Shown: piece after piece, positions 16,286-27,047 of the stretch
Layout of the letters: every line of letters begins with the position of its first letter
Position numbering within the stretch: the first letter of the stretch is position 1
Assembly (NCBI RefSeq): GCF_001262635.1
Contig: NZ_JXYH01000004.1
Location: forward strand, 1 to 64,000
Direction of reading: 5' to 3'
DNA: 64,000 bases
DNA from: Aestuariivita boseongensis
Lineage (GTDB): Bacteria; Pseudomonadota; Alphaproteobacteria; Rhodobacterales; Rhodobacteraceae
The notes under the pieces: generated by a model
What the model was told of the DNA's origin: nothing
Databases searched by the model: none
Seen by the model: the letters and a program-made list of their open reading frames with translations, nothing else
Program-made: the position numbers and the translations under genes

Positions 16286-17382
16286 CAGGCCAGCCCTTAT
16301 GTCTGATCGCAGCGGGGGGGACCGGGGGGCATATGTTCCCCGCCCAGGCGCTGGCCGAGACGCTTTTGAAACGCGGGTGGCGGGTGAAGCTGTCGACGGA
16401 TGCGCGCGGTGCGCGCTATACCGGTGGCTTCCCCCATTCGACTGAAATCACGCAGGTCTCTTCCGCGACCTTTGCGCGTGGCGGGGTGTTGGCGAAACTG
16501 GCCGTGATCCCCAAGATCGCTTTTGGGGTATTGGGGTCCGCGCGGGCCATGCGGCGCGACCGGCCTTCCGTCGTGGTGGGCTTTGGCGGGTATCCCACGA
16601 TCCCCGCGCTGGGTGCGGCAACCCTGTTGAAGCTGCCGCGCATGATCCACGAACAAAACGGCGTGCTGGGCCGGGTGAACCAGATCTTTGCGCCGCGCGT
16701 GGCCAAGGTGGCCTGCGGTGTCTGGCCAACGCAGCTGCCGGATGGGGCCAAGCCCGTTCATACCGGCAACCCGGTGCGCAAGGCGGTGATGGAGCGGGCC
16801 GGATCGCCCTATATCCCGCCCGGCGATTACCCGATGCAGCTTCTGGTCATGGGCGGTAGTCAGGGTGCCCGCATTCTGTCGGATGTGGTGCCGCAAGCCA
16901 TTGCCGATCTGCCAGCGCAGGTTCTGTCAAACCTTCGCGTCAGCCATCAGGCCCGCGACGAGGATGGCGAACGGGTCAAGGCGTTCTACGCTCAGCATGG
17001 CATCAAGGCCGATGTGCAGCCCTTCTTCCAGGACGCGCCGCGCCTGATTTCCGAGGCGCAGTTGGTGATCAGCCGGGCAGGCGCCTCGTCTGTCGCCGAT
17101 CTGACCGTGATCGGTCGGCCGTCGATCCTTGTGCCCTTCGCCGCCGCGGCAGGCGATCACCAGACCGCCAATGCCCGCGGGCTGGTCGAGGCGGGCGGCG
17201 CAATCATGATCCCGGAAAACCTGCTTGACCCCGGCAGTCTGACGGCGCACATGGCCGCCGTCCTGACCAATCCTGGCGCGGCGGTGAAAATGGCCCACGC
17301 GGCGCTGGCCGCCGCCAAGCCCGACGCGGCCGAGGAACTGGCGGATCTGGTCGAAACCCTAGCGCAGAAAGGCGCCTCATGA
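16282..17382 (+). CDS. murG: UDP-GlcNAc:lipid I N-acetylglucosaminyltransferase MurG
   Basis: A peripheral membrane GT28-family glycosyltransferase of 366 residues that converts lipid I to lipid II. The N-terminal [18 protein letters not shown] (residues 7-24) is the glycine-rich lipid I site; [14 protein letters not shown] near residue 100 and [11 protein letters not shown] near residue 123 are conserved. The C-terminal donor site shows [11 protein letters not shown] near residue 258. ATGA overlaps join it to ftsW and murC. Confidence 0.96.
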   Translation: MTGQPLCLIAAGGTGGHMFPAQALAETLLKRGWRVKLSTDARGARYTGGFPHSTEITQVSSATFARGGVLAKLAVIPKIAFGVLGSARAMRRDRPSVVVGFGGYPTIPALGAATLLKLPRMIHEQNGVLGRVNQIFAPRVAKVACGVWPTQLPDGAKPVHTGNPVRKAVMERAGSPYIPPGDYPMQLLVMGGSQGARILSDVVPQAIADLPAQVLSNLRVSHQARDEDGERVKAFYAQHGIKADVQPFFQDAPRLISEAQLVISRAGASSVADLTVIGRPSILVPFAAAAGDHQTANARGLVEAGGAIMIPENLLDPGSLTAHMAAVLTNPGAAVKMAHAALAAAKPDAAEELADLVETLAQKGAS

Positions 17383-18776
17383 GCCCAGCCACGAAACTGC
17401 CCGGTGATGTCGGTCCGATCCATTTTGTTGGCATTGGCGGGATCGGCATGTCGGGCATTGCCGAGGTGCTTTTGAACCATGGCTATGTGGTGCAGGGGTC
17501 GGACCTGAAACGGTCGAAAATCACCGACAGGCTGGAAAAGCAGGGCGCGCTGATCTTCGAAGGCCAGCGGGCCGAGAACCTGAAACATGCCGAGGTCGTG
17601 GTCATCTCGTCTGCCATCAAACCCGGCAATCCCGAGCTGGACGAGGCCCGCCGCAAGGGCCTGCCAGTCGTGCGCCGGGCCGAAATGCTGGCCGAGCTGA
17701 TGCGGCTGAAATCCAACATCGCCGTGGCGGGCACCCATGGTAAGACCACCACGACGACCATGGTGGCGACGCTTCTGGACGCAGGCCATTTTGACCCGAC
17801 AGTGGTGAATGGCGGGATCATCCATGCTTATGGCTCGAACGCGCGGATGGGGCAGGGCGAATGGATGGTGGTGGAGGCAGACGAAAGCGACGGCACCTTC
17901 AACCGCCTGCCTGCCACCATCGCCACCGTCACCAATATCGACCCCGAGCATATGGAGCATTGGGGCGATTTCGACCGTCTGCGCGACGGGTTTTACGAAT
18001 TTGTCTCGAACATCCCGTTCTATGGGCTTGCGGTCTGCTGTACCGACCATGAAGAGGTGCAGCGCCTTGTGGGCCGCATCACCGACCGGCGCGTTGTGAC
18101 CTACGGATTCAACGCGCAGGCCGATGTGCGCGCGATCAACCTGAGCTATGAACGCGGCATTGCGCAGTTCGATATTGCGCTGCAGACCGAAGACGTGATC
18201 ATCGAAGGCTGCACCCTGCCGATGCCCGGCGATCACAACGTGTCAAACGCCCTGGCCGCCGTGGCGGTGGCCCGCCATCTGGGCATGACCGGCGACGAGA
18301 TCCGGACGGCGCTGGCCAAATTCGGTGGCGTGAACCGGCGCTTCACCAAGGTGGGCGAAGTGAATGGTGTGACCATCATCGACGATTATGGCCACCACCC
18401 GGTGGAAATCGCCGCCGTGCTGAAAGCCGCGCGTCAGGCCACTGAAGGCCGGGTCATCGCGGTCCACCAGCCGCATCGCTACACGCGGCTGTCCTCGCTC
18501 TTCGACGATTTCTGCGCCTGTTTCAACGAGGCCGACGTGGTGGGCATTGCCGAAGTGTTTGCCGCGGGCGAAGACCCCATCCCCGGTGTTTCGCGCGATG
18601 ATCTGGTCGCGGGGCTTGTGCGCCATGGCCACCGCGACGCCCATGCCATCACATCGGAAGACGACCTGCTGAACCTTGTCAAATCCGAAGCCAAACCGGG
18701 TGATATGGTTGTGTGCCTGGGCGCGGGCACGATCAGCGCCTGGGCCAATGCCTTGCCGGGTCGTCTGAAGGGTTAG
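17379..18776 (+). CDS. murC: UDP-N-acetylmuramate:L-alanine ligase MurC
   Basis: A Mur ligase of 465 residues that adds the first stem amino acid. The N-terminal [15 protein letters not shown] (residues 12-26) is the UDP-binding motif; [10 protein letters not shown] near residue 118 is the ATP loop; EADESDGTF near residue 167 and [10 protein letters not shown] near residue 335 are diagnostic. It overlaps murG and is followed within 5 bases by a permease gene. Confidence 0.96.
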   Translation: MSPATKLPGDVGPIHFVGIGGIGMSGIAEVLLNHGYVVQGSDLKRSKITDRLEKQGALIFEGQRAENLKHAEVVVISSAIKPGNPELDEARRKGLPVVRRAEMLAELMRLKSNIAVAGTHGKTTTTTMVATLLDAGHFDPTVVNGGIIHAYGSNARMGQGEWMVVEADESDGTFNRLPATIATVTNIDPEHMEHWGDFDRLRDGFYEFVSNIPFYGLAVCCTDHEEVQRLVGRITDRRVVTYGFNAQADVRAINLSYERGIAQFDIALQTEDVIIEGCTLPMPGDHNVSNALAAVAVARHLGMTGDEIRTALAKFGGVNRRFTKVGEVNGVTIIDDYGHHPVEIAAVLKAARQATEGRVIAVHQPHRYTRLSSLFDDFCACFNEADVVGIAEVFAAGEDPIPGVSRDDLVAGLVRHGHRDAHAITSEDDLLNLVKSEAKPGDMVVCLGAGTISAWANALPGRLKG

Positions 18777-18781
18777 CGACG

Positions 18782-19975
18782 ATGACAGACACCCTCAAAC
18801 GCCGGATCGGTCTGCCTTTGCTGACGGCCTATGGCGTGGGGGTGATGGTGGGCGCAGGCATTTACGTGCTGACCGGCGCGGCGGCGGGGGCTGCGGGCAT
18901 GTGGGCGCCGCTTGCCTTTCTTCTGGCCGGACTTGTGGCGGTTCCTACCGCGCTGACCTTCTCGGAACTCAGCGCGCGTGTCCCAGAAGCGGCGGGCGAC
19001 AGTTCATATATCGAGGTCGGGCTGAACCTTCATTGGCTTGCCGTGGCGGTGGGGGCCGTCAATATCATCGCGGGCACCGTTGCCGCAGCGGCGGTTTTGC
19101 GCGGCGGGGTCGGGTATCTTTTGTCGATCGTCGATATTCCCTTCACGCTTGCGGTTGTCGGCATCGGGGTTGGCTTGACGCTGATCGCTTTCATCGGCGT
19201 GCTGGAAAGCCTGGCCTTTGCGGCGCTGATGACGGTGATCGAGGTGGTGGGCCTGTGCCTTGTCGTCTGGGCCGGGTTTTCTGCGCCGCCCGTGACCGAC
19301 TGGAGCATGCCACTCCCCCAGATCGAATGGACCGGGCTGATCGCCGCCACGATCTTTGGGTTCTTTGCCTTCATCGGCTTTGACGACATGGTCAATATCG
19401 CCGAGGAAACCCGCGAACCCCAGCGCGCCATGCCGCGCGCGATCCTGCTGGCCCTGGCGATCACCGCCGTGCTTTACGTGCTTGTGTCGCTGGCGGCAGT
19501 GCGGGCCGTCCCGCGTGAGGTTCTTGCTACGTCCGAGCAGCCGCTTGCGCTGGTCTGGCAGATCGGCACCGGCACCAGCGGCGCGTTTCTGGCCGCCATC
19601 GCCGTGGCCGCAGCGCTGAACGGGGTTCTGGCGCAGATCGTGATGGCCTCGCGCGTGTTCTTCGGACTGGCCAAACGCTCACCAGTGCTGCGGCCTTTCC
19701 GTCATACTGCCAAGCGGTTTGGCACGCCGATCCTGGGCACCCTGCTTGTGGGCGGCTGCGTGATCCTGTCGTCCCTGACCTTGCCCGTCGCCACGCTGGC
19801 CGAGATTACGACACAGGCGCTTTTGATCGTTTTTACCGTCGTCAATATCGCGCTGATTGGCTTGAAGCGGAAAGAGCCGGAAACCCCCTTCCGCGTGCCG
19901 GATTACGTCCCCTGGCTGGGCGCCATCGCATCGCTTGGAACGCTGGCCGCTTCCGTGATCGGAGGGTTGGTATGA
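18782..19975 (+). CDS. APC-superfamily amino acid permease
   Basis: A 397-residue transporter with about twelve membrane helices. The N-terminal GVGVMVGAGIYVLTGAAAG (near residues 18-36) is the unwound TM1 GAGI-type motif of the APC superfamily, and FFAFIGFDDMVNIAEETREP near residues 196-215 is the conserved TM6/loop motif. Substrate cannot be told. Such a permease is not usual within a dcw cluster; it is tightly linked (5 bases after murC, ATGA overlap with the next gene), so it is probably transcribed with murC. Amino-acid supply is an attractive but unproven link. Confidence 0.88.
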   Translation: MTDTLKRRIGLPLLTAYGVGVMVGAGIYVLTGAAAGAAGMWAPLAFLLAGLVAVPTALTFSELSARVPEAAGDSSYIEVGLNLHWLAVAVGAVNIIAGTVAAAAVLRGGVGYLLSIVDIPFTLAVVGIGVGLTLIAFIGVLESLAFAALMTVIEVVGLCLVVWAGFSAPPVTDWSMPLPQIEWTGLIAATIFGFFAFIGFDDMVNIAEETREPQRAMPRAILLALAITAVLYVLVSLAAVRAVPREVLATSEQPLALVWQIGTGTSGAFLAAIAVAAALNGVLAQIVMASRVFFGLAKRSPVLRPFRHTAKRFGTPILGTLLVGGCVILSSLTLPVATLAEITTQALLIVFTVVNIALIGLKRKEPETPFRVPDYVPWLGAIASLGTLAASVIGGLV

Positions 19976-20226
19976 GCTTTTCCGTTGCCCTGTCGATCTT
20001 CTGGGTCATCGCCTCGACCATCGTGGCCTTTCTGCCGATGCGGCGCCAATATCTGCCGGGGGGAATCCTGTTGATCCTCGCCCCCGTGGTGATCCTGTTT
20101 CTGGGCTATCAACATGGCTGGCTGTGGTCGGTCCCGGCCTTGCTTGCCTTTTTGTCCATGTACCGAAATCCCCTGCGTTATCTCTGGAAGAAGTGGCGCG
20201 GACATCCTGTGGAGAGGCCGGAATGA
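19972..20226 (+). CDS. DUF2484 small membrane protein (first copy)
   Basis: An 84-residue protein with three predicted membrane helices (about residues 3-20, 28-46, 50-64), a short basic motif between the first two (MRRQYLPG) and a basic, hydrophilic tail (YRNPLRYLWKKWRG). It matches the DUF2484 family, which in Rhodobacterales is typically coded between murC and murB. Function unknown; the conserved site suggests a link to envelope growth. Starts within the permease stop (ATGA) and ends by overlapping the second copy. Confidence 0.75.
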   Translation: MSFSVALSIFWVIASTIVAFLPMRRQYLPGGILLILAPVVILFLGYQHGWLWSVPALLAFLSMYRNPLRYLWKKWRGHPVERPE

Positions 20227-20480
20227 CCCTTTCTCTGACCCTTGCGGCCGCCTGGGCCGTTCTGGCCAATGTGCTGGCCATGCTCCCCAGCCGGGACAAC
20301 CATTGGAGGCGGGCCTATATGCTGATCGCCATCGGCGTGCCGATCCTTGGCTATGTCACCTATGAGAACGGGCCGTGGATCGGATTGCTGGTTCTGCTGG
20401 CGGGCATGTCCCTGCTGCGCTGGCCCGTGATCTATGCCGCCCGCTGGATCGGCCGCACCTTTGGTGGGCGCACGCCATAG
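20223..20480 (+). CDS. DUF2484 small membrane protein (second copy)
   Basis: An 85-residue paralogue-like protein with the same plan: TM1 (about residues 4-20), a basic loop (PSRDNHWRRAYML), TM2-TM3, then a basic motif (LRWPVIYAARW). It starts at the ATG at 20223, overlapping the stop of the first copy; an upstream frame beginning at 20124 is rejected because it would overlap that gene extensively. The two proteins are alike in size and topology but only distantly in sequence, as after an old tandem duplication. Confidence 0.7.
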   Translation: MTLSLTLAAAWAVLANVLAMLPSRDNHWRRAYMLIAIGVPILGYVTYENGPWIGLLVLLAGMSLLRWPVIYAARWIGRTFGGRTP

Positions 20481-20521
20481 GCGGGCTTCGCTTTCCGGTT
20501 CGGCCCTGCTAGGAAGTTTGC

Positions 20522-20809
20522 ATGAATATCATGGTCTATGTCCTGCCGCTGGTATGTGCGGCAATCGGTTTTTATCTTTCCACTCAGCTTGGCCTGCGCG
20601 GGCGTATCCGGCCTGTTGGTGTCATGGTCCTTGTGTCGGCGGGTCTGTTCTGGCTCTGTATCGAGCTGGGTCAAGGCTCGACCGGCTGGGACGGGATCGG
20701 CTATGTCATTCTGGCGCTGTTCGTGGTCGTGCCTTTTGCCATCGGGCTGATTTTCGGCCTGATTTTCGGGCTGCTGCGCAGGCGCAGGGCGAAGGCGGCC
20801 CATGACTGA
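20522..20809 (+). CDS. small membrane protein of unknown function
   Basis: A 95-residue protein with three hydrophobic segments (about residues 3-20, 32-50, 61-84) and a basic tail ([10 protein letters not shown]). I recognise no family. It starts 42 bases after the second DUF2484 gene and overlaps murB by 8 bases, so cotranscription is likely. It could be involved in the same unknown envelope role as its neighbours, but nothing in the sequence proves that. Confidence 0.65.
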   Translation: MNIMVYVLPLVCAAIGFYLSTQLGLRGRIRPVGVMVLVSAGLFWLCIELGQGSTGWDGIGYVILALFVVVPFAIGLIFGLIFGLLRRRRAKAAHD

Positions 20810-21764
20810 CACGGCCATGCCGGCGGTGCGCGGGCGCCTGACCCAAAACCGCAGTCTGGCCGATCTGACCTGGCTGCGCGTGGGCGGGCCTGCGGATTGG
20901 CTGTTCCAGCCTGCCGATCCCGAGGATCTGCAGGATTTTCTGCGCGCCTTGCGCGGCGATACCCCGGTGTTTCCCATGGGCGTCGGATCGAACCTGATCG
21001 TGCGCGACGGGGGGCTGCGTGCTGTGGTGATCCGCCTGGGCCGCGGCTTCAACACGATCACGGTTGACGGCGACACGGTGACCTGCGGGGCCGCGGTACT
21101 GGATGCGCATGTGGCGCGCAAGGCCGCCGATCATGGTATCGACCTGACTTTCCTGCGCACCATCCCCGGTGCCATTGGTGGGGCGGTTCGCATGAATGCG
21201 GGCTGCTATGGCAGCTATATGGCCGATGTGTTCGTCTCGGCCCGTGCGGTGACACGCGCGGGCGAGGTGATCACGCTTCGCCCTGATGATCTGAATTTCC
21301 AGTACCGCCAGACCGATCTGGCCCCCGACACCGTGATTTTCGAGGTCACGCTGCGCGGCCCCACAGGTGATCCGCAGGCCTTGCACGCCCGCATGGAAGA
21401 CCAGCTTGCCAAGCGCGACGCGACCCAGCCCACGAAGGACCGCAGCGCGGGTTCGACCTTTCGCAACCCTGCCGGTTTCAGTTCCACCGGGAGGGCGGAC
21501 GATGTCCATGACCTCAAGGCCTGGAAGGTGATTGACGAGGCCGGATTGCGCGGCCACAGCCGCGGCGGCGCGCAGATGAGCGAGAAACATTCCAACTTCA
21601 TGATCAACATCGGCACCGCCACCGCCGCCGATCTGGAAGGATTGGGCGAAGAGGTGCGAAAAAAGGTTTACGATTCCAGTGGGATCACGCTAGAATGGGA
21701 AATCATGCGTGTCGGCGAACCGGCACCGGAAAAAGATCCCGGGCAGGGCGATAAACAGGCATAA
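20802..21764 (+). CDS. murB: UDP-N-acetylenolpyruvoylglucosamine reductase MurB
   Basis: A cytosolic FAD enzyme of 320 residues that makes UDP-MurNAc. The FAD-binding [12 protein letters not shown] (residues 23-34) and [18 protein letters not shown] (near residues 60-77) are typical, as is [17 protein letters not shown] near residue 121. The catalytic serine lies in [10 protein letters not shown] near residue 218, and the C-terminal [15 protein letters not shown] is present. This is the type I arrangement. It overlaps the preceding small gene. Confidence 0.96.
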   Translation: MTDTAMPAVRGRLTQNRSLADLTWLRVGGPADWLFQPADPEDLQDFLRALRGDTPVFPMGVGSNLIVRDGGLRAVVIRLGRGFNTITVDGDTVTCGAAVLDAHVARKAADHGIDLTFLRTIPGAIGGAVRMNAGCYGSYMADVFVSARAVTRAGEVITLRPDDLNFQYRQTDLAPDTVIFEVTLRGPTGDPQALHARMEDQLAKRDATQPTKDRSAGSTFRNPAGFSSTGRADDVHDLKAWKVIDEAGLRGHSRGGAQMSEKHSNFMINIGTATAADLEGLGEEVRKKVYDSSGITLEWEIMRVGEPAPEKDPGQGDKQA

Positions 21765-21827
21765 AAACACGCGCCGCTGATCCGGATAACAAGGGCCAAA
21801 AAGGCCCAGGGCATTGAGGCGGTTCAC

Positions 21828-22745
21828 GTGGGGCAATCAAGCAGTACCCCCAAGGTTGCAGTATTGATGGGTGGCGCGTCGGCGGAGCGCGAGGTTTCGC
21901 TGTCGACAGGTCACGAATGCACGGTCGCGTTGCGCGCCGAAGGCTATGAGGTCGTGCAAATCGACGCGGGCGCGGATGTGTTCAGCCGCCTGATGGAGGC
22001 CGAGCCCGACGTCGTCTTCAACGCGCTGCATGGCCGCTGGGGCGAAGATGGCTGCGTGCAGGGGATCCTGGAATGGATGGGGCTGCCTTACACCAATTCG
22101 GGCGTTCTGGCCTCGGCCCTGGCGATGGACAAGGAACGCTCCAAGGCTGCATTCCGCGCGGCCGGCCTACCCGTTGTTGACAGCGTTCTGGCCTCGAAAG
22201 AGGCGGTGCGCGCGGCCCATGTGATGGAACCGCCCTATGTGGTGAAGCCCAACAATGAAGGCTCCTCTGTTGGGGTCTATCTGGTGCAGGAGGGGGCGAA
22301 CGCGCCGCCGCAGCTGTCAGATGACATGCCCGACATCGTCATGGTCGAAACCTATGCCCCGGGGCGTGAGTTGACGACGACAGTGATGGGGTACCGCGCG
22401 CTGACGGTGACCGATATCATCACCGAGGGCTGGTACGATTACGACGCCAAATACAAACCCGGCGGGTCGCGCCATGTGCTGCCCGCAGACATCCCGTCGG
22501 AAATTTTCGACGCCTGTCTGGATTATGCTCTGCGCGCCCATAACGCGCTAGGCTGCCGTGGTGTGTCGCGCACCGATTTTCGTTGGGATGAAAACCGGGG
22601 TCTGGATGGGCTGATCCTTTTGGAAACCAACACGCAGCCGGGCCTGACACCGACCTCTCTGGTTCCCGAGCAGGCCGAATATTGTGGTATCAATTTCGGC
22701 GCCTTGTGCCGTTGGATGGTGGAGGACGCCTCATGCGACCGCTGA
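21828..22745 (+). CDS. ddl: D-alanine:D-alanine ligase Ddl
   Basis: An ATP-grasp enzyme of 305 residues that makes D-Ala-D-Ala for MurF. The N-terminal [17 protein letters not shown] (residues 12-28), the triphosphate-binding [13 protein letters not shown] near residue 141, and [20 protein letters not shown] near residue 264 with the metal-binding Glu/Asn are diagnostic. The start is a GTG at 21828; no better start is visible and the ribosome-binding site is weak. It overlaps ftsQ by 13 bases. Confidence 0.94.
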   Translation: MGQSSSTPKVAVLMGGASAEREVSLSTGHECTVALRAEGYEVVQIDAGADVFSRLMEAEPDVVFNALHGRWGEDGCVQGILEWMGLPYTNSGVLASALAMDKERSKAAFRAAGLPVVDSVLASKEAVRAAHVMEPPYVVKPNNEGSSVGVYLVQEGANAPPQLSDDMPDIVMVETYAPGRELTTTVMGYRALTVTDIITEGWYDYDAKYKPGGSRHVLPADIPSEIFDACLDYALRAHNALGCRGVSRTDFRWDENRGLDGLILLETNTQPGLTPTSLVPEQAEYCGINFGALCRWMVEDASCDR

Positions 22746-23611
22746 AATCCGACGCGACCCGGCCTGATCCTGCGCCCTCGCGGCTGAGCTACCGGATGCA
22801 GCGCTGGCTGCTGACGCCGGGTGTGAAACTGCTCTTGCGCGCAGGCATCCCCTTTGCCTTGGTCTTTGGCGGGGTCACCGGATACATGGCGGATGAAGAG
22901 CGGCGCGATGCCTTCAACATGGCGCTCGTGGACATGCGCAACTCGATCGAACAGCGGCCTGAATTCATGGTCAACCTGATGGCTGTCGATGGTGCGGGCA
23001 CCTCGGTCGCGAGCGACATCCGGGAAATCGTGCCGATTGATTTCCCCGTCAGCTCGTTCGATCTGGATCTGGAAGAGATCCGCCAGACCATCGTGGGTCT
23101 GGACCCGGTCAAGGAAGCCAGCGTGCGCATCCGCCCCGGTGGGATCCTGCAGATCGACGTGATCGAACGCATTCCCGCCCTTGTCTGGCGCACCCGCGAG
23201 GGGATCGAGCTTTTGGACGACACAGGCGCGCATGTGGGCTTCATCTCCTCGCGCGCCGAATATCCCGACCTGCCGCTGATCGCGGGTGAGGGGGCGGACA
23301 AACACGTGGCCCAGGCCGAACGCCTGTTTGCAGCCGCCAAGCCGCTGGGTGACCGGATGCGCGGGCTGGTGCGCGTGGGCGAACGCCGCTGGGATGTGGT
23401 TCTGGACCGCGACCAGCGCATCCTTCTGCCCGTCGACCGCCCCGTGCAGGCGCTGGAGCGGGTGATCGAACTGAGCGAAGTGGACGACATGCTGGAGCGC
23501 GATGTCACCGTCATCGACATGCGCCTGTCCCAGCGCCCCACCTTGCGGATGAGCCAGGACGCCGTGCAGGACTGGTGGGCCATCCGGCAAATCAACGGGA
23601 TCGGCCAATGA
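22733..23611 (+). CDS. ftsQ: cell division protein FtsQ
   Basis: A bitopic inner-membrane protein of 292 residues. After a basic cytoplasmic segment comes one membrane helix (about residues 33-50, [18 protein letters not shown]), then the POTRA domain ([17 protein letters not shown] near residues 104-120, and [19 protein letters not shown] near residues 131-149). The start at 22733 lies within ddl; an upstream frame adds non-conserved residues. It recruits FtsL/FtsB to the divisome. Confidence 0.93.
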   Translation: MRPLKSDATRPDPAPSRLSYRMQRWLLTPGVKLLLRAGIPFALVFGGVTGYMADEERRDAFNMALVDMRNSIEQRPEFMVNLMAVDGAGTSVASDIREIVPIDFPVSSFDLDLEEIRQTIVGLDPVKEASVRIRPGGILQIDVIERIPALVWRTREGIELLDDTGAHVGFISSRAEYPDLPLIAGEGADKHVAQAERLFAAAKPLGDRMRGLVRVGERRWDVVLDRDQRILLPVDRPVQALERVIELSEVDDMLERDVTVIDMRLSQRPTLRMSQDAVQDWWAIRQINGIGQ

Positions 23612-23652
23612 TCCCGACCGAACAATAATAAAGACCATGGGCAGATAAGAAC

Positions 23653-24987
23653 ATGACCGACCTCTATACCTCCCAAAGGGCCATGCGGCAGATGCGCAAA
23701 CAGGCGCTGCAACGCGGTGTTGTCGCTATTCTGGATGTGGGCAGTTCCAAGATCGCCTGTCTTGTGCTGCGTTTTGACGGCACCGGCCGTCTGGGCGATG
23801 ACGGGGAAATCGGATCGCTTGCCGGCCAATCGGGCTTCCGCGTGGTGGGCGCCGCCACGACCCGGTCGCGCGGGGTGCAGTTCGGCGAAGTCACCGCCAT
23901 GCAGGAAACCGAACGCGCCATTCGCACCGCCCTGCAGGCGGCGCAGAAGATGGCCAATATCCGGGTCGATCACGTGATCGCGTGTTTCTCGGGGGCCGAG
24001 CCGCGTTCCTACGGGCTGGACGCGCAGATCGAGGTCGAGGATCAGGTGGTCAGCGAACAGGACATCGCCCGCGTGCTGGCGGCCTGCGATGTGCCGGAAT
24101 ATGGTGCGGGGCGCGAGGTGCTGCATGCGCAACCGGTGAATTTCGCCCTGGATCATCGCTCGGGCCTGTCTGATCCGCGTGGGCAGATCGGGTCGGACCT
24201 GTCGGTGGATATGCATATGCTGACCGTCGATGCGACGGCGATCCAGAACCTGATCTATTGCATCAAGCGTTGCGATCTGGAACTGGCGGGGATTGCGTCC
24301 TCGGCCTATGTGTCGGGGATCGCGGCACTGGTCGAGGACGAGCAGGAACTGGGCGCGGCCTGTATCGACCTGGGCGGCGGGTCGACCGGCGTGTCGATCT
24401 TCATGAAGAAACACATGATCTATGCCGATGCGGTGCGTATGGGCGGCGATCACATCACCGGCGATATCTCGATGGGGCTGGGCGTGCCCATGTCCAAGGC
24501 CGAATGGATCAAGACCATGCATGGCGGTGTGCACGCCACCGGCATGGATGACCGCGAAATGATCGAGATCGGCGGAGAGACCGGCGATTGGGAACATGAC
24601 CGCCGCACCGCCTCGCGCGCGGAACTGATCGGGATCATGCGGCCACGCGTCGAGGAAATTCTGGAAGAGGTGCGCGCGCGCCTGGACGCGGCGGGTTTTG
24701 ACCACATGCCGTCCCAGCAAATCGTGCTGACCGGAGGCGGCAGCCAGATCCCGGGCCTTGATATGCTGGCCAGCCGCATTCTGGGACAGCAGGTGCGCCT
24801 GGGCCGTCCGCTGCGCGTGCATGGCCTGCCGCAGGCGGCCACCGGGCCGGGCTTTGCCAGCGCGGTGGGTCTCAGCCTTTTTGCGGCCTGTCCGCAAGAC
24901 GAATGGTGGGATTTCGAAGTGCCGGTCGACCGCTATCCGGCGCGCAGCCTGAAGCGCGCGGTGAAGTGGTTCCGGGACAACTGGTGA
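23653..24987 (+). CDS. ftsA: cell division protein FtsA
   Basis: An actin-like ATPase of 444 residues that tethers FtsZ to the membrane. VVAILDVGSSKIACLV near residues 23-38 is the phosphate-1 loop, AACIDLGGGSTGVSIF near residues 235-250 phosphate-2, and IVLTGGGSQIPGLD near residues 357-370 the adenosine motif. The C-terminal amphipathic segment RSLKRAVKWFRDNW is the membrane-targeting helix. It is separated from ftsZ by an unusually long 424-base interval. Confidence 0.96.
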   Translation: MTDLYTSQRAMRQMRKQALQRGVVAILDVGSSKIACLVLRFDGTGRLGDDGEIGSLAGQSGFRVVGAATTRSRGVQFGEVTAMQETERAIRTALQAAQKMANIRVDHVIACFSGAEPRSYGLDAQIEVEDQVVSEQDIARVLAACDVPEYGAGREVLHAQPVNFALDHRSGLSDPRGQIGSDLSVDMHMLTVDATAIQNLIYCIKRCDLELAGIASSAYVSGIAALVEDEQELGAACIDLGGGSTGVSIFMKKHMIYADAVRMGGDHITGDISMGLGVPMSKAEWIKTMHGGVHATGMDDREMIEIGGETGDWEHDRRTASRAELIGIMRPRVEEILEEVRARLDAAGFDHMPSQQIVLTGGGSQIPGLDMLASRILGQQVRLGRPLRVHGLPQAATGPGFASAVGLSLFAACPQDEWWDFEVPVDRYPARSLKRAVKWFRDNW

Positions 24988-25411
24988 GAGAGAGGGTGGG
25001 GCAGGGGCGCGCCAGCTTTTCGCCCGCGCAATGAACCCGATCAAATGGCACCTGACGGCCCAGTTTCCGGGTGACGCCCCGCCGACGAATCTGTTAACCT
25101 TTTTACATGGGGCGAAGATCCCAAGGGCAGGGCGAGCAGTCTACCCACATGACCGATGATTCTTTCTGTCTCGTACGGCAACGCGTGCGAGTTCGTCTCT
25201 TGTGCGTCTATATCTACGCAAGTGCCAGTCAAAACCGGCAAGATTTTGCCCATATGTAAAGATGCCGGGGGTCAGCCCCCAGAAATCCCCATATTTTGGG
25301 GTTTTTCCGCGTTTTTTGCGTGACGTTGCCGGGATGCACCAGTAGGATTAGCCCCGGATAGGCAAGAAAAACCCCGCCACAGCGCGGGCAGCAGAACAGG
25401 CGGAACGTCAC
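24988..25411. promoter_or_regulatory. ftsA-ftsZ regulatory interval
   Basis: No gene is credible in these 424 bases. They hold a GTTAAC (25093-25098, a CtrA-like half site) and two GANTC methylation sites (GAATC at 25087, GATTC at 25158). Between 25199 and 25222 lies an imperfect CTTGTGCGT...ACGCAAG inverted repeat, and two hairpins follow at 25267-25306. This fits a dedicated, cell-cycle-controlled ftsZ promoter as known in Caulobacter, but the individual sites are short and unproven. Confidence 0.5.
25267..25306 (+). terminator. double hairpin with T-run upstream of ftsZ
   Basis: GGGGG-TCAG-CCCCC (25267-25280) is followed by CCCC-ATATTTT-GGGG (25287-25301) and TTTTT. The second is short (4 bp) but GC-only and followed directly by U residues. 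It could end read-through from ftsA or act as an attenuator in the ftsZ leader. A second T-run (25311-25317) follows. Confidence 0.5.
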
Positions 25412-27028
25412 ATGACATTGAATCTCTCGATGCCCGGTCAAGAAGAGCTGAAACCCAGGATCACCGTGTTTGGTGTTGGCGGTGCCGGTGGGAACGCGGT
25501 TAACAACATGATCGAAAAGCAGCTCGATGGTGTTGATTTTGTCACTGCAAACACCGACGCACAGGCGCTGCAGCAATCGCTGGCCCAGTCGAAGATCCAG
25601 ATGGGCGTGAAAGTCACCGAAGGTCTGGGCGCAGGCGCACGGGCGACCGTGGGGGCCGCTGCCGCCGAAGAAAGCATCGAACAGATCGTCGACCATCTGG
25701 CCGGGTCGCATATGTGTTTCATCACCGCCGGGATGGGCGGTGGTACCGGCACCGGCGCGGCGCCGATCATCGCACAGGCGGCGCGTGAATTGGGCGTGCT
25801 GACCGTGGGTGTTGTGACCAAGCCCTTCCAGTTCGAAGGCGTCAAGCGCATGCGTCAGGCCGAAGACGGTGTCGAGGCGCTGCAAAAGGTGGTCGATACG
25901 CTGATCATCATTCCCAACCAGAACCTGTTCCGCCTTGCCAACGAAAAGACCACCTTTACCGAAGCCTTCTCGATGGCCGATGACGTGCTTTACCAGGGTG
26001 TGAAGGGCGTGACTGACCTGATGGTCCGTCCGGGCCTGATCAACCTTGATTTCGCCGATGTCCGCGCCGTGATGGACGAGATGGGCAAAGCCATGATGGG
26101 CACAGGCGAAGCCGATGGCGAAGATCGCGCCATTCAGGCGGCTGAAAAAGCCATCGCCAACCCGCTTCTGGACGAGATTTCCCTGCGTGGCGCGAAAGGC
26201 GTGCTGATCAACATCACCGGCAGCCACGATCTGACGCTGTTCGAACTGGACGAAGCCGCCAACCGCATTCGCGAAGAGGTGGATCCCGAAGCGAACATCA
26301 TCGTGGGCTCGACCCTCGACACCGCGATGGAAGGCATGATGCGCGTCAGCGTTGTCGCCACCGGCATCGACGCGAGCGAAGTGCATTCAGACATTCCAGT
26401 GCCGCGCCGGTCGCTCTCCAAGCCGCTGGTCACCCCGCAAGTGGCCGAGGAAGAGGCCGTGGCCGAAGAAGAGCCGCTTGAGCTGAATGAGCCCGTCGCC
26501 GCCGAGATGTCGGAGGAGCCGGAACCCTCTCTCTTCCCCGGCATGGATGTGGAGCAGGTGGCCGCTCAGGATCTGGGCGAAGACATCTTCGATGACGCGG
26601 AAGAAGATGACGGCCTGCCGCCGCCTGCCTATCAACCCGTGGCCGAAGCCCCGGCAGAACCTGCCTATGCCGAACCGGCAGAAGATCCTGCCGCCAGCTT
26701 TGTTGCTCCCCGCGCCCCGGCACCCGGCACACCCTCGCCCGAGGCTTTGGAACGGTTGCGCGCCGCCGCCCAGCGGACCCAACCGGCAGCGCCGGCGGCC
26801 CGTTCAGAACCTGCCGCCCCTGCGGAAAAACGCGGCTTTGGCATCAACTCGCTGATCAACCGCATGACCGGTCACGCTGCCGACACCCCGGCCCAGCCGC
26901 AGCGCCAGCAGCCTGTCATGCGTCAGTCCGCGCCCCAGGCCGGCGCCGCCGCGCAACCCAGCGAGGCACAGGATCCCGATCAGGAACGCATCGAGATTCC
27001 CGCGTTTCTGCGTCGTCAGGCGAACTAA
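25412..27028 (+). CDS. ftsZ: cell division GTPase FtsZ
   Basis: The tubulin-like ring protein, 538 residues. [13 protein letters not shown] (near residues 18-30) and the tubulin signature [10 protein letters not shown] (near residues 109-118) bind [14 protein letters not shown] near residue 211 is the T7-type loop. The linker from about residue 335 to 520 is long and rich in Ala, Pro and Glu, typical of alphaproteobacterial FtsZ. The C-terminal peptide [10 protein letters not shown] binds FtsA and other partners. A strong terminator lies 20 bases downstream. Confidence 0.97.
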   Translation: MTLNLSMPGQEELKPRITVFGVGGAGGNAVNNMIEKQLDGVDFVTANTDAQALQQSLAQSKIQMGVKVTEGLGAGARATVGAAAAEESIEQIVDHLAGSHMCFITAGMGGGTGTGAAPIIAQAARELGVLTVGVVTKPFQFEGVKRMRQAEDGVEALQKVVDTLIIIPNQNLFRLANEKTTFTEAFSMADDVLYQGVKGVTDLMVRPGLINLDFADVRAVMDEMGKAMMGTGEADGEDRAIQAAEKAIANPLLDEISLRGAKGVLINITGSHDLTLFELDEAANRIREEVDPEANIIVGSTLDTAMEGMMRVSVVATGIDASEVHSDIPVPRRSLSKPLVTPQVAEEEAVAEEEPLELNEPVAAEMSEEPEPSLFPGMDVEQVAAQDLGEDIFDDAEEDDGLPPPAYQPVAEAPAEPAYAEPAEDPAASFVAPRAPAPGTPSPEALERLRAAAQRTQPAAPAARSEPAAPAEKRGFGINSLINRMTGHAADTPAQPQRQQPVMRQSAPQAGAAAQPSEAQDPDQERIEIPAFLRRQAN

Positions 27029-27047
27029 TTTCAGTCACGATTACTGC

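Noticed and set aside
22789-25044. 751-codon minus-strand ORF opposite ftsQ/ftsA
   Set aside because: A shadow of the two division genes; its sequence is His/Arg-rich and without motifs.
25087-25110. Full CtrA site (TTAA-N7-TTAA) before ftsZ
   Set aside because: Only the first half (GTTAAC) is present; the second half reads ACAT, so only a weak half site is reported.
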